A stretch of 64,000 bases of DNA from Sphaerolaimus hirsutus (lineage: Eukaryota; Nematoda; Chromadorea; Monhysterida; Sphaerolaimidae): NCBI GenBank assembly GCA_964036195.1, contig OZ038451.1, forward strand, positions 22,523,927 through 22,587,926, written 5' to 3'. The translations under genes and the position numbers were made by a program. The first letter of the stretch is position 1, and every line of letters begins with the position of its first letter. The notes below the pieces were generated by a model. That model was given only the letters and a program-made list of their open reading frames with translations. It was not told the DNA's origin and did no database searches. Shown in pieces: positions 54,501-63,741 of this stretch.

Positions 54501-57500
54501 GTTTGAACGCAGTATGGACGCGGGGGTGTACGCGTTGGCGGCGTTCTGGTAGCAGCGCCCGTTGGCGGGCGTGTGCGGCGACAGCAGCGACGCCATGTGC
54601 TGCTGCTCGAAGTTGCGCGCGGCAGAAAGCATCTCCTGCGGTTCACTTGTAGATAAGCATGAACAGAAATCGTGCAACGAAAGGAGATACCGTATTTGCT
54701 CGAAATACCCCCAGGGGGTTTATTTTTTCGCCAGTAAATTTTGAGAGGGTTATCACGAAGTTTTTCGAGGGTATTATTTCGTGAAGTATCATAGTAAAGA
54801 ATGGGTATTTAGATAGATAACCAAAACTGGTGATAAATGTGACAAAATAGGATATATTTGGACATATATACGTATGTAGGTATATATCTAAACAAACTAG
54901 TCTATGTGCAGCAGCAATGCAAATTGGTAGCAATTAATGCATGATGTATGTTGGGGGTCAATAGAAGTTGACTGCTTGAAAACCTCCAAAGTAAATATTC
55001 CAATCGTAAAATCCTACATCCGAATTTTTGAACAACCATAACCAACCGAATTTGTGGCTGCTTTAACGAAGTAAATCGAATGTAGTCCCGTGGAACTATT
55101 GAAAGCCAACGCCAGGGGTACCTTGCTATCGGAAAAAACGTATTTCAGGTTTTTATCGCAGGCGTACGTGATCTGTTCGGTACCCAACGAATCCATTGTT
55201 TTAGTCCGAATTATGATGGGCATCATTTCATTCAATGGATGCGTCAATGAATAATGCAACGGGGTGGGAATTTCCCAAGTATTGGCACTGTGCACTGCGC
55301 AACTGCCCAACTGCAGAAGTAAACCTTTGGGCGTCGACCAAATTCCATCCAGCTTCACCTGCGCGTGGAAACCAAACTGGACCAGTGCCAGAAATTGATT
55401 GTATGGCTCTAAAAACACTAGTTTTTAAACGAAATTTTGAAGACTCATAAATCAGTTTTTAACACATTTGAGTTTACTGAAATGAGATGTCCGTCAACCC
55501 CAGTTGATGGGCATTTCAAATTACTGATTCTAGTAAACTCGAATGCGTCCAAAGCTTGAAGCTTGAAATTTTACGTTGAAAACAAGTGTGTGGACACTGG
55601 TATCGGTAAATCGGTATGAGTAAATGGCTACTGGTAATTAATGTAAAAACTTCATACACGGTAATTTAACGGTATAAACTTGGCAATGGCTAAAATGCAC
55701 TGTAAAGTGGGTCATACGGTTCAAACTAGGGTGTCACATTTCTGTTTCCGTTTTCCGTTTCCGCAGGAAAATTTTTACCTTTCCGTTTTCCGGCAGATGA
55801 AAATTTTTCACCTATGTATGTATGTAACTACCAGGTTCTTGTGTCTCTCTTATATACTCAGCAGCAGGGACGTAGCCAGGATTTTTGAGCGGGGGGGGGG
55901 CGGATTGTATACGGAGCCCGGCGAACGGGGGGGGGGGGCGGCGCCCCCCCCCCCCTAAAATTTTACCCCTGTTGTAGGGGAATGGCGCCATGGCGCTGGC
56001 GCCATTCGTAGGCGCCACGCCATGGCGCCACTGGCGTTGGCATTGGCGCCAAAACAGCAGTATACGTCTGTATTTTACTGGCATATACAGCGACATGGAC
56101 AGAAATTGAGTCCATTTTCACTGGCTTTAAGGCCGCGGAGACTGGTCAGCCAAAAATATATGTTGTGAAGGGAGAATGCGCGCTTGCGCGCAAAAATTTT
56201 TCAAACTGTCGACAAAATCGTCTTCTGAAAGTGCCATTTCTGGCACATTTTTTGGTCCGGTCCGGGAAGGGGGAGGGCGGCCGCCCCCCCGCCCCCCCCC
56301 CCTGGCTACGCCCTTGCTCAGTAGTATACTGTATTCTCATTTTTTAAATATTTTTCTTATTATGTGAAACTGCATGCCAAATACATAAGTAATTTTGGAC
56401 ATACTTTGCAGTTTGCTGAGTGTACTTTTTACTGTTCAGTTACATCAAAGTTCACTTTTGCTAAATTCTTATTGTTGTTGTAGTGTACATTTGCTACCTT
56501 TTGATGATTTTTGTTGGTTCAGGCTTGAACTACAAGTGAAGTTACTGGCATGATCCATAGTTGCAGAATGTACAGCTACCACAATCAAAGCCAAACAAGC
56601 AAACATGCATGCAGGTTTTTCTTCTGCAAATTTTTCCATTTCCATGCAAATTTCGCTCTTTTTTCCGTTTCCGTGAAAGTTTCGCTTTATTTTTTCCGTT
56701 TCCGTGAATTTCACTTTCCATTTTCCGGCCGATAATTTTTTGTACCTTTCCGTTTTCCGACAGAAAATTGTTTTTCATCTTTCCGTTTTCCGTAAAGTGA
56801 AAAAATTTTACTTCTCCGTTTTCCGTAAAAATTTTTTTTGACACCCTAGTTCAAACGAGATCAACTTTTCGGGATCGGGATACAAAAATGAACACTGGAG
56901 GTTTCTTTCACATTTCACAGTGCAAAAGTTATTTGTAAAAGTCGAAAAAAATTCCGGTATCAGGATTGCGGAAATTTTTATAGGGATCGGGATTTGAAAA
57001 TTATCGGGACCGAGTGGCATTTCAAACTTTCGGGATCCCGTTTGAACCCCAAAACCAGATAAAGCCTCCAAAAAGCCACGCCCATCTGAACATAACCCCA
57101 CACTCACACTATTGGGCATGGGCGACACGAACTGCTCGCCGGTGCGCCTGTCCACCGACACCAAGCTGCGCTGGGTGACCAAGCACAACGTGTCAACCGG
57201 TCGACCGTCGCTGCCCAGTGTCATCCCACTGGACACGGCGATCATGGGCAGATCGCACGTGAATCGATGCCACACCGCCTGGAATTGGGTTGAGATTGGG
57301 TTCGGGTCCCAGATGGACACTGAGCAATGTCAGATTTTTGCCATGGATGGCCTCTAAATTCCATATGGTATAAACAATCTGCACTTGACTGAAATTGCAT
57401 CCGACGATAGTCAGATTTCCGAAAAAGTTTAAAATACCCAGCTACGATAATTAATCGAAAATTTTACTTATCAATTGACAGAACATTCGTGGCTTCGCCG

Positions 57501-58319
57501 AAAAGTTTGCTGCGAAACTTGAATCTGTGCGTGATAGCCTACAGGCGGCGAGCATTCATGCCGAAAAAATGTGCCATGAACAAACGACAACCCCCCCCCC
57601 CACCAAAAAAAGAAAGAAAAAATCGCCTGGAAAATTAGCATCAATCACAAACCACAACAAAACACCGACCGTGATAAACGGGTGCCCATCGGGACTCGTA
57701 AAGTGGGCGGGGTCAACAGAGCGAGACCTGCGAAGACAGGCGCCGCCCTCGGACAGGTGCACCTCCTCGTAGGTGCCCTGCTCGTCCACGTGCAGCATCA
57801 TGTTGCCGGGCTGCGAGTTTTAGAGTCATGTTTTGTCTCTGCGAAGTGTATTTAGTAGGCAGACACTTCAGTATGGTCAACTCAAATGCGTTCCAAGCTC
57901 ATCTACACACGCTAGTTGACATAGCAAATTTGTGTCAACTCAATGTCAACTAAACAACACACAAAAAATTTAAAAGCACCGCTGCTTACAATCCAATGAT
58001 AATTAAGTGCTCTATCAGACAGGACAGTTGAAATCACACAATTTAGTTGACAAGAAATCAGTTGACATCCAGCGTGTGGCGCTATAGGCTGCAAACCAAC
58101 GCGGGTGTAGTTTTCGGTCAATTTATACTTCAAAGTATGAAATTCAGAAAAAAACCCATCTCCACCAACCAGAACACACAAAACCCGCAAACAAACCATC
58201 TGAGCACCATCTAACGACACGTCGCCCATCCAGTCGGCGATCTCGTCGCAGCGGCGCGAGTCGCACAGGCGGCACGCGTCCCGTTCCGGCCACTCGGCCG
58301 CCCGGCCGCAAGTGATCAT
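36527..58319 (-). CDS. ANAPC1: Anaphase-promoting complex subunit 1 (APC1), complete, 38 coding exons
   Basis: Scaffold of the APC/C ubiquitin ligase that drives mitotic exit. Exons: 58197-58319, 57670-57810, 57108-57278, 55047-55376, 54443-54635, 53382-53580, 53086-53193, 52792-52869, 52596-52702, 52015-52189, 51514-51691, 51230-51321, 50722-50935, 50390-50449, 50078-50218, 49932-49995, 49483-49751, 49060-49159, 48671-48866, 48347-48439, 48145-48281, 47519-47708, 47172-47309, 46888-47107, 46342-46533, 45829-45986, 45284-45518, 44926-45103, 44275-44526, 41564-41792, 41072-41309, 40585-40671, 40125-40377, 39067-39245, 38525-38742, 37825-38077, 37211-37444, 36527-36796. All phases agree: 6693 bases, 2230 residues (human 1944). 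Markers in order: beta-propeller part, PLMPELCLQLIWTET, NGVAAAL, proteasome/cyclosome repeats (GFLMGLGLNGHLPKL, GLLLGISAALVGTSD), AGACLAMGLRFAGS, CLLGGGRYSL, LQALRHF, LLPELKLLK. Exons 1-2 (about 88 residues) are Cys-rich, resemble the human start poorly and are least certain. Introns 51322-51513, 48867-49059 and 53194-53381 are introners. Confidence 0.92.
37613..37786. mobile_element. Introner-family element inside an ANAPC1 intron
   Basis: GGGGGCTGGTCCCGCACCTT and the inverted GTGTGGGATCGGCCCCAG bound the copy. It is contained in the longer intron 37445-37824. Confidence 0.62.
38103..38475. mobile_element. ACCGTATTGCTCGAAATA element in an ANAPC1 intron
   Basis: CACCGTATTGCTCGAAATAG on the left and AATTCGAAGAAATATG on the right are inverted. 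GGGGTAATTCGAGGGGG tracts lie between. It is a member of the CCGTATTTCCTCGAA group. Confidence 0.55.
39287..39460. mobile_element. Introner-family element inside an ANAPC1 intron
   Basis: GGGGGGCAGTTGTGAGTCCT, then TCAAGTGTCAAATGTCATG, and the right arm ending CTTTACAGGGCCCGGGAC. It is adjacent to a separate inverted-repeat element at 39475-39712. A more decayed copy lies at about 38873-39005. Confidence 0.5.
39475..39712. mobile_element. Inverted-repeat element with ATACGCACATTTGCCCG arms
   Basis: Bases from about 39490 (ATACGCACATTTGCCCGTTT) pair with bases ending about 39701 (AACGGGCAAATGTGCGTAT). The centre repeats TTTTTCACTTCACTCATATC in both orientations. The element is fully foldback. 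Confidence 0.6.
42018..42702. mobile_element. TAGGGTTGG element, 8-bp duplication
   Basis: TAGGGTTGGAAAAAAAAACG and CATCGGCCAACCCTA bound it. TGCAATAC is duplicated at 42010-42017 and 42703-42710. The body shares GCGCGCTTGCGCGCAAAAAT with 15281-15971 and with the CAGGGACGTA elements. Confidence 0.85.
42888..43330. mobile_element. CAGGGACGTATCCAGG element, 8-bp duplication
   Basis: CAGGGACGTATCCAGGATTT and the inverted CTGGATACGTCCTTG bound it. ATAACATG is duplicated at 42880-42887 and 43331-43338. Long G and C tracts and a GGCGCCATGGCGCTGGCGCC block are inside. The second copy is 55865-56316. Confidence 0.85.
43768..44155. mobile_element. Element with CCCATTCCGCAT ends, 8-bp duplication
   Basis: GGCTAGTGCCCATTCCGCAT on the left and ATGCGGAATAGAGCACTGCCC minus one base on the right are inverted. 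TTCAAATG is duplicated at 43760-43767 and 44156-44163. It inserted exactly at the edge of the 41937-43761 element. CTATCTATC units lie inside. Confidence 0.75.
44640..44702. mobile_element. Introner-family element, one arm, in an ANAPC1 intron
   Basis: GGGGCAATCCCGCACCTTGT followed by CTGTCAAATGTTATGCAAAG. The second arm is absent. Confidence 0.5.
47344..47485. mobile_element. Introner-family element inside an ANAPC1 intron
   Basis: GGGGGCACTCACAGACAGTG and the inverted CAGGGTCTGGGAGTGGCAC bound it. It lies inside intron 47310-47518 with about 33 extra bases on each side. Confidence 0.66.
47737..48010. mobile_element. GGTATACTCGGCGGACCGCA element
   Basis: Perfect 20-base inverted ends, GGTATACTCGGCGGACCGCA and its complement, are 274 bases apart in an ANAPC1 intron. 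The body has CACTCCATCATGACGTCA and GCGTGTGCGCGACTCCGCC. Fragments recur at 22440-22605, 39940-39995 and 50958-51190. Confidence 0.75.
48497..48660. mobile_element. Introner-family element near-filling an ANAPC1 intron
   Basis: The minus-strand intron 48440-48670 begins GTTGGTCTTCTG, then enters the element at GCCGCAAGCCCTGTAAGATG. The far end is GTCTTTTAGTGCCCCCC, followed by 58 further bases before the acceptor. It may be an introner that later switched splice sites. Confidence 0.6.
48867..49059 (-). mobile_element. Introner: element exactly equal to an ANAPC1 intron (193 bp)
   Basis: Read on the minus strand, the intron starts GTGCCACTCCCAGACCCTG and ends GGTTCTGGGACTGCCCCCAG. Exons join G + AT as Asp (QQPCS-DSSES). 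Both arms share the variant GTGTCTAAA in place of GTGTCAAAA. Confidence 0.92.
51322..51513 (-). mobile_element. Introner: element exactly equal to an ANAPC1 intron (192 bp)
   Basis: On the minus strand the intron begins GTGCCACCTCCGGACCCTG and ends GGGTCTGGTAGTGCTCAG. Exons join in phase 0 (MHVSQ-MTDLG), just before the conserved PLMPELCLQ block. The exon before and the intron end both finish TCAG, a possible short duplication. Confidence 0.92.
52950..53062. mobile_element. Fragment of GGGATCCCGTTTGAACC element
   Basis: Repeated CGGGATTCGGGATCCCG units end in GTTTAAACCC. Related copies are 55718-57047 and about 58690-58885. Confidence 0.5.
53194..53381 (-). mobile_element. Introner: element exactly equal to an ANAPC1 intron (188 bp)
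   Basis: On the minus strand the intron begins GTGACAATCCTGGACACTGT and ends CAGTGTCTGGGAGTGCCCCCAG minus the first two bases. Exons join AG + G as Arg (VGKRA-R-TTGPS). The change ACCCTG to ACACTG is shared by both ends. Confidence 0.9.
53682..54320. mobile_element. Introner-family element split by a hAT-like element
   Basis: The left remnant AAAAGTCATGCAAAATGCC and the right remnant TTTACACTTTGCATGACATT to GGATGCGGGACATGCAC are one introner-family copy. The element at 53754-54260 interrupts it. It lies in ANAPC1 intron 53581-54442. Confidence 0.6.
53754..54260. mobile_element. CAGGGGTATC element with GATAGATAGCTG repeats, 8-bp duplication
   Basis: CAGGGGT and ACCCCTG are the ends. TTCATGAC is duplicated at 53746-53753 and 54261-54268. 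The body repeats ATAGATAGCTG and has poly-G and poly-C tracts, as at 14935-15110. Confidence 0.82.
55411..55596. mobile_element. CACTAGTT foldback MITE in an ANAPC1 intron
   Basis: AACACTAGTTTTTAAACGAA to TTGAAAACAAGTGTGTGG. The centre GTCAACCCCAGTTGATGGGC marks the turn of the hairpin. Confidence 0.65.
55718..57047. mobile_element. Three-level nest: GGTTCAAAC element containing two further elements
   Basis: The outer element starts GGTTCAA at 55718 and ends GATCCCGTTTGAACC. The element 55727-56848 (TAGGGTGTCACATTTC to TTTTGACACCCTA) is inserted with GTTCAAAC duplicated at 55719-55726 and 56849-56856. Inside it, 55865-56316 (CAGGGACGTAGCCAGG to CTGGCTACGCCCTTG) has CTCAGCAG/CTCAGTAG at its borders (55857-55864, 56317-56324). 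The middle element is full of TTCCGTTTTCCG units. Confidence 0.8.
57903..58085. mobile_element. GTTGACAT palindromic MITE between ANAPC1 exons 1 and 2
   Basis: CACACGCTAGTTGACATAGC and the inverted CAGTTGACATCCAGCGTGTG bound it. A relative lies at 58426-58650, upstream of the ANAPC1 start. Confidence 0.65.
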
Positions 58320-58885
58320 TTTGGGGACGTTCTATTTGGACTTGATTAATTGAAGGTCCATTAATTTGAGTGGAATAAGATCTGTGCGACTGAGATGGGT
58401 GTTATTGCGTCGCGATAATGGGCTCACACACACAAGTTGACATAGCAAAAAATGTCAACTGCATGTCAATTAAATATTATCAATAAATTTTTTTTAAGAA
58501 TCACACTCAATAGAAACAATGAAAATTAAGTGTCACGTTATAAAATTAACTATGATCCATCAGATAGGAAAGTTGAAATAGCATAATTAACCTAATTTGA
58601 TTGATCGATTCTATTTAATTGATTGACACTAATTTTTATGTCAACTAGCGGTTACTCGATCCAAAAGTTAAGTTGAAGTTCATCATCATCATGGAGGTTT
58701 CTGTTCACTTTGTTTAGTGCAAAACGTTATTTACTTGCTAAAAAAATTCCGGGATCGAGCTTGAGAAAAAAATTTCGGGATCGGGATTCGTTTTTTGAGA
58801 TTTCGGTATAGGGATCGGGATTGAGGTTTCGGGATCTCAAAATCCCGAAAATTCTCCCGAAATTCGGGATCCCGTTTGAACCCTA

Positions 58886-60287
58886 GTTTAGACTTTAGAC
58901 CCTGCAGATGGGACCCACAGAAGGCTGCGGATGGAATTAAAATACCTAGTTTAAATGTTCATAAATACGGCTGCAATTTTAGTTTCATCAGTTCATTCCG
59001 TAACCGAGTAAACCAGTAGTAAATTTAGGCAAGAATTAGCTAACAACATCCACGTGGAAGTTTGAAACATGCAAATATTTTGTTTTGCTAAATAACATTT
59101 ACAAAAACACAATAAAAATGTCAGCACGAAATTTTTTAAAAAGCCGCCAGCACCATGTCTCGGGCCAAAGTGAATATAACTATTCCTATAAAAGTGAAGA
59201 AAAAAAGAACACCCCCGGTATAATGAGACCATATCATTTGAAAATTCAATGTATTTTATTATGTGAAAACGCTTAGGTACATAAATATATATGTATACAT
59301 AATATACACAAACATGCAAACGATCATTTCCTAAGACTTTACTTACCTATCTCATAAAATAAATTGAGGCGTCTAATAAATACTAAAAGTCGACAGTTCA
59401 CAAAATGCGATTTTGTGTAAATCGCATTTTAAGTTTCAGACTCAATTCATGGCATATGCTGCGTGTTCAATAAAGCACACTCACGCCTACCATTAAGTTC
59501 CAATGTTGACAATAAAGTGTCAAATTTAAAACTTCTCGCCCCAATTTTTTGTGCGGAAGTAGCCCCAGATGACGTTTCCGGGCCAAACTCGAAATTTTCA
59601 ACGTTTGGACTTACCGACTTTTATAATTGGACGCCTCAAATACATACCTGATTAAACCAGTAACACACACGTTGGTGACATGCAGGTATATATGTACAAG
59701 TTTGGAAGGCGTGAAACAACAATATTCATCATATTTATGTTCATAAATACAGGATTTCAGCAGGTTTTGGACATCTATGGATAGAATAAATAATTGGACT
59801 ATCTTTTGGACATCTGAATAACCTTCGAGGGAATTGATAGCTAAAATTTCGGGTCAGCTAACATACTTAATATTTTTCTTACACAAATACACACGTAGTT
59901 GTCAAGGCATTTTCACAACGTGAGTCTATTACCATTAAATCGCTAGCAAATTTGTTCAAAATGGTCTGTTCCGCAACCGAAGCATATCTATATTGATCTA
60001 TATTGATAGCAGAAAATTTCATTTTTAGGCTAGTAGAAGGACTTTTTCTGCCTTTTGTCAGGTTGAAGTCCAGTATTTATCACTCATGTAATCTGATAAA
60101 ACCTCAACGACGAATGCAACTAATCTGTCACAAGTTATGTACTAACAAAAAAAACTTAAATAATCTCTCATTTGAATATAAATGAGGGGTCTCTGGTTGG
60201 TGAAAAGTCTAGACTTTATAGATAATAACACAATTATACATGTACAATAGATCTGGGTTTTTGTACAAACGCAACAGTGCAATGCCA
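58886..60287. other. Spacer between ANAPC1 start and CENP-A stop
   Basis: No exon was recognised. It is AT-rich with a short hairpin (AAAATGCGATTTTGTG... AATCGCATTTT) at about 59402-59430. The ANAPC1 promoter and the CENP-A 3' end should be here, but no clear signal is visible. Confidence 0.35.
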
Positions 60288-61607
60288 TCACGCCACCGAC
60301 AAAAATCTATCGCCACGTATTCTCCTTGCCAGGTCCATGTCCTTGGGCATGATGGTGACGCGCTTGGCGTGGATGGCCAGAAGGTTGCAATCTTCCATTA
60401 GACCCACTACGTACGCTTCTGATGCCTCCTGTACAAGGGTGGAGGTTAATCGTGAGATAAGCATTTTTGTGCACAGGCAGGAAATTCATCACGCAAATTA
60501 ACATTTCAGGGGTTTGTTTTCAATAATTTTGTTGTATTTTTAATAACAAAACTTCCATTCCAGCATGCTAACTAGGGATGAAAAAAAACGTTTTTCAACC
60601 ACCAGTTTTCAAAAATACATCGTTTAAAAATAATAATTTATGATAAATGTATGATTTTTTAAAACGACCCCCAACCCCGATCATAACAAACCAAAATGTT
60701 GTGTCATTTGTGTAACAAACAACCATCATAACAAACCAACCAGTGTGATTGACGCCGAATCAAAACCAAGTTCAAAATGTAAACATCAACTGCTAATGTG
60801 AACATAGTCCCCTACCTACATTTTAAAAAAAGAAACAGATAGTCGACTAACATGGAGCGCATGCAGAGCGCTGGCTTGAAAACGTAAACTGTTCGTGCGC
60901 GATATCCTGCACGCGATTTCTCGGACCAACCGATAAAAAGGCACTTTCGGCAGGCACAGATTTGTTATTTTTTGGAGTCGCCTAATTTCCTGCAGTGCTC
61001 GCTGGCCTGGAAATAATGGAGAAATGGTTAGAAAGTATGGCACTCAGAATATTTTGAGTACTTCTTACACATAACTCCAGATTCTCGTCACTCAGCAAAA
61101 AAACCCCAAATGATTAAGGCTCCAGTTTGAAAGAATAAAAAGTCAAACATACGAAAGCAAAGAGAGTAAGTAGCACCCAAGCCCCATCAAACGTCAAAAG
61201 ACAACACGAAACGATCAACCGAAACAAACCAGGCCTAAAGCGGCGCTTCTTTGGTGTCGCTTTTTGCTTGACCTGATCTCTGGGTGCCACCGGCTGCCGG
61301 CTAGCCACTCGTTTCGTTTGAAGTTTTCCGGTAACTGGCGTAGTTTTGCCGCGCTGCGCCGCCGGCGTCTCCCGCTGCGAGCCGCTCGACGGCGTGTGGC
61401 TCAGCCGCGAGGAGCTGTTGCTGTGGGCGCCGAAACTGAAAGGAAACGCTTTGTTGGCACTAGTCCAAAACGATTACCAAAACGTGAAAAGTCGACGCAC
61501 ACTTGTGAGTCGCCGGAAACGAGTCTGAGGCGCTTTTGCGGCACGCCGCCGCCCGGAGCGACGACGCTTTTCCGCGCTCGATTCGCAGTATTTTTCGTTC
61601 GCACCAT
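60288..61607 (-). CDS. CENPA: Histone H3 variant, probable centromeric H3 (CENP-A)
   Basis: Four exons: 61501-61607 (ATG at 61607), 61230-61435, 60852-61006 and 60288-60428, consistent in phase, encode 202 residues. It opens MVRTKNTAN, like H3, then has a long diverged basic tail of about 105 residues. The histone fold follows: [47 protein letters not shown] and [18 protein letters not shown]. Loop 1 (between EIA and LRF) is CRISRTNS, two residues longer than in canonical H3, a hallmark of centromeric H3. The gene has introns and the tail lacks canonical H3 sequence. CENP-A replaces H3 in centromeric nucleosomes and seeds kinetochores. The first intron is only 65 bases, and its donor GTGCGT is the least certain border. 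A replication-independent H3 variant is the alternative, but the tail and loop make it less likely. Confidence 0.85.
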
Positions 61608-62029
61608 CGTTGCGGCTGAGAGGTCACTCTCACGCTCTGCTTTTGCGCAATAGGAAATAACGATTTGGATACGAGAATGTTTTCATTGTATAGGGCAAAT
61701 TATAGCCGGAATGACGATTAAATCGACATTAGACGTTGAATTGCAGAATTTACGCGAATTGTAATTCATTTTTAGGAATGGACCGTTGGTGTACGCTAAA
61801 ACACTCAACACATCAATTTATAAATTTGACTTTCAACTTACTGTATCCAAATGAAATGTTACACTATTGGCTGTTTGCCAGCAACATTTCGCTTAACGGC
61901 GTCGTTCAAAACTTCGGAAGTTACGGCTTCATGCAAAAGTTAAATAAAATTAAAATTAAGTTAAATAAATCAACAAAGTTAAAATTAAATATGCCGCCAC
62001 GCTAACGCGACGCGATGCACGCACCTCAG
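61608..62029. other. Region upstream of the CENP-A start
   Basis: No exon is seen. It should contain the promoter and 5' untranslated region, but no motif is convincing. An 89-codon open frame at 61736-62005 has no recognised domain. Confidence 0.35.
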
Positions 62030-62235
62030 AGCACTCCCAAACCCTGTAACATGTCAAATGTCATGCAAGTGTCAAAAGTCATGTAAATTTTCTGTAAAGT
62101 GTCAAATGTTATGCAAAGTGACGAAAAGTCATCTCAATTTTGTGTAAAATGTCAAATGTCATGCAAACTGTCAGAAGTCATGTAAAGTGGAGAATTCATT
62201 TTCGAGTTAAATGGACACAGGACATTTTACATGAC
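62030..62235. mobile_element. Introner-family element, expanded copy
   Basis: AGAGCACTCCCAAACCCTGT begins it. The unit TGTCAAATGTCATGCAA...GTCATGTAAA then repeats about three times. The right end is interrupted by a TAGTGATG element start at 62236. Confidence 0.6.
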
Positions 62236-62420
62236 TAGTGATGTGAAAAGCGCCATAATTTTAACGCCAAGCGCCAGAAGCACCATGGCGCTTTTTGCTT
62301 TGGCGCTAACGCCAAGCGCCAGCGCCAGGCATTTTGGTCCTGGCACCAGTCAAAAATAGCGCCAAGCGCCATGGCGATTTTCATGGGCATGGCGCCACAG
62401 CAAAATAGCGCCAAGAGCCG
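62236..62420. mobile_element. TAGTGATG element fragment with GCGCCAAGCGCC units
   Basis: TAGTGATGTGAAAAGCGCC starts it, followed by GGCGCTAACGCCAAGCGCC-type units. No right end was found before a CCGTAT-group sequence begins. Confidence 0.55.
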
Positions 62421-63043
62421 AGGGTTTATTATTTCGCGAGCAAAACTTGAGGGAGCGGGGGGGGGGGTATTACGAGGGGAGGATTATTATTTCCTCAGCA
62501 AAAATTTTAGGGCGTATTTCGAGGGGGTAATACAAGGGGAGTTAATTCGAGGTAATACGGTAGATAGCTGGAGCGTTTGGGGGAAGGTAAAAAACACCCC
62601 ATTCTGAACCCGATTCACGCAATTTGCATCAAAGCTGATTTTTAACCATTAAAAGCATTACATTCTTTAGATTTCTAATTTCTGCTTCTGTAGTTACCGT
62701 ATTTCCTCGAAATACCCCTTCTTTTTTTGGCAATTTCCGAATTTTTTTGGCTAGTTTTCGAATTTTTTCAAATAATTTTCGAATCTTTTTGGCAAAATAT
62801 TGAATCTTAAGCTTAAAACACAGAATTTGGACTGTCTTCATGTTCTGCTCAGTTTTTATAACCTTATTTTTACCATAATTTAGCATTAAAAATGGTGGAA
62901 GGACTTTTGCAAACCAGTGTGCTGCTCCTTCATTTAATTCACACATTGGTACATTTTATTCACCAACACAGCAAAGGCAATAAAAATAACAATGAAAAAT
63001 TGGCATCAAATAAAATATCGGCATAAAAAATTTGGTATCAAAT

Positions 63044-63437
63044 ACCGTAATTCCTTGAATTAACTCCCGTGCTGGCTGCCCCCTCAGGTTTATTGTTTCA
63101 GAGTGGAAACTTGGGGGGGTTAAACGAGGGTAGGTATTTCGAAAGGGTTATCATTTTGCGAGAAGTTTTTCAAAATCCCAGTACTAAATTGTTGTTTGTA
63201 AGTAACACAGATGTCAACAAAAACTGCCATTTATAAGACTCTATAGACTAACACACACACACCTGTTGTAACACAACACAGTCAGTGTTTTTGGCATGTG
63301 TTCTGTCTTTCCAAGATCACAAACCACATTCCATTCTCTATACACCAAATTGGGGAGGGGGGGGGGGGTATTTCGAGGGGGTATTATTAAATTCATAGTG
63401 TAAATTTTGAGGGGGGTATTTCGAGGACATACGGTAT
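63044..63437. mobile_element. TACCGTAATTCCTTGAA element, possible ATCAAA duplication
   Basis: TACCGTAATTCCTTGAATTA and the inverted TTCGAGGACATACGGT bound it. ATCAAA occurs immediately outside both ends, the clearest flank duplication for this family here. Confidence 0.65.
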
Positions 63438-63741
63438 CAAAAACGGATGTGTCGATGTCTGCCTCTTTCACCGCAGATGACATTTCAACGTTTTTTTGTT
63501 ACGTTTCGCCTTTTCATACGCGTCCTGTATCAATTGTCGATTTATATAGCACGTTGAACTTAAGAGTTGCCTTGAATTGACTGAAAAATTCGAAAACTAT
63601 TTTCGAATTCTTGAATTTTCGAATTTTTTGAAAAATAAATCGATTTTTAAGTGTTTTTTCTAGGGGCGAAATAAAAATTCGAAAATTCCGAAAAAATTTG
63701 AAAATTCGAAAATGTTTTCGAATTTTCGAATCATTTTTGCC

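Noticed and set aside
55727-56848. TTCCGTTTTCCG repeats as a satellite array
   Set aside because: The array is bounded by inverted ends and an 8-bp duplication, so it is the body of a transposon.
60288-61607. Canonical replication-dependent histone H3
   Set aside because: The gene has introns, a long diverged tail and a two-residue longer loop 1, none of which fit canonical H3.
61435-61653. Plus-strand Arg-rich open frame over the CENP-A exons
   Set aside because: It is the antisense shadow of GC-rich histone exons.
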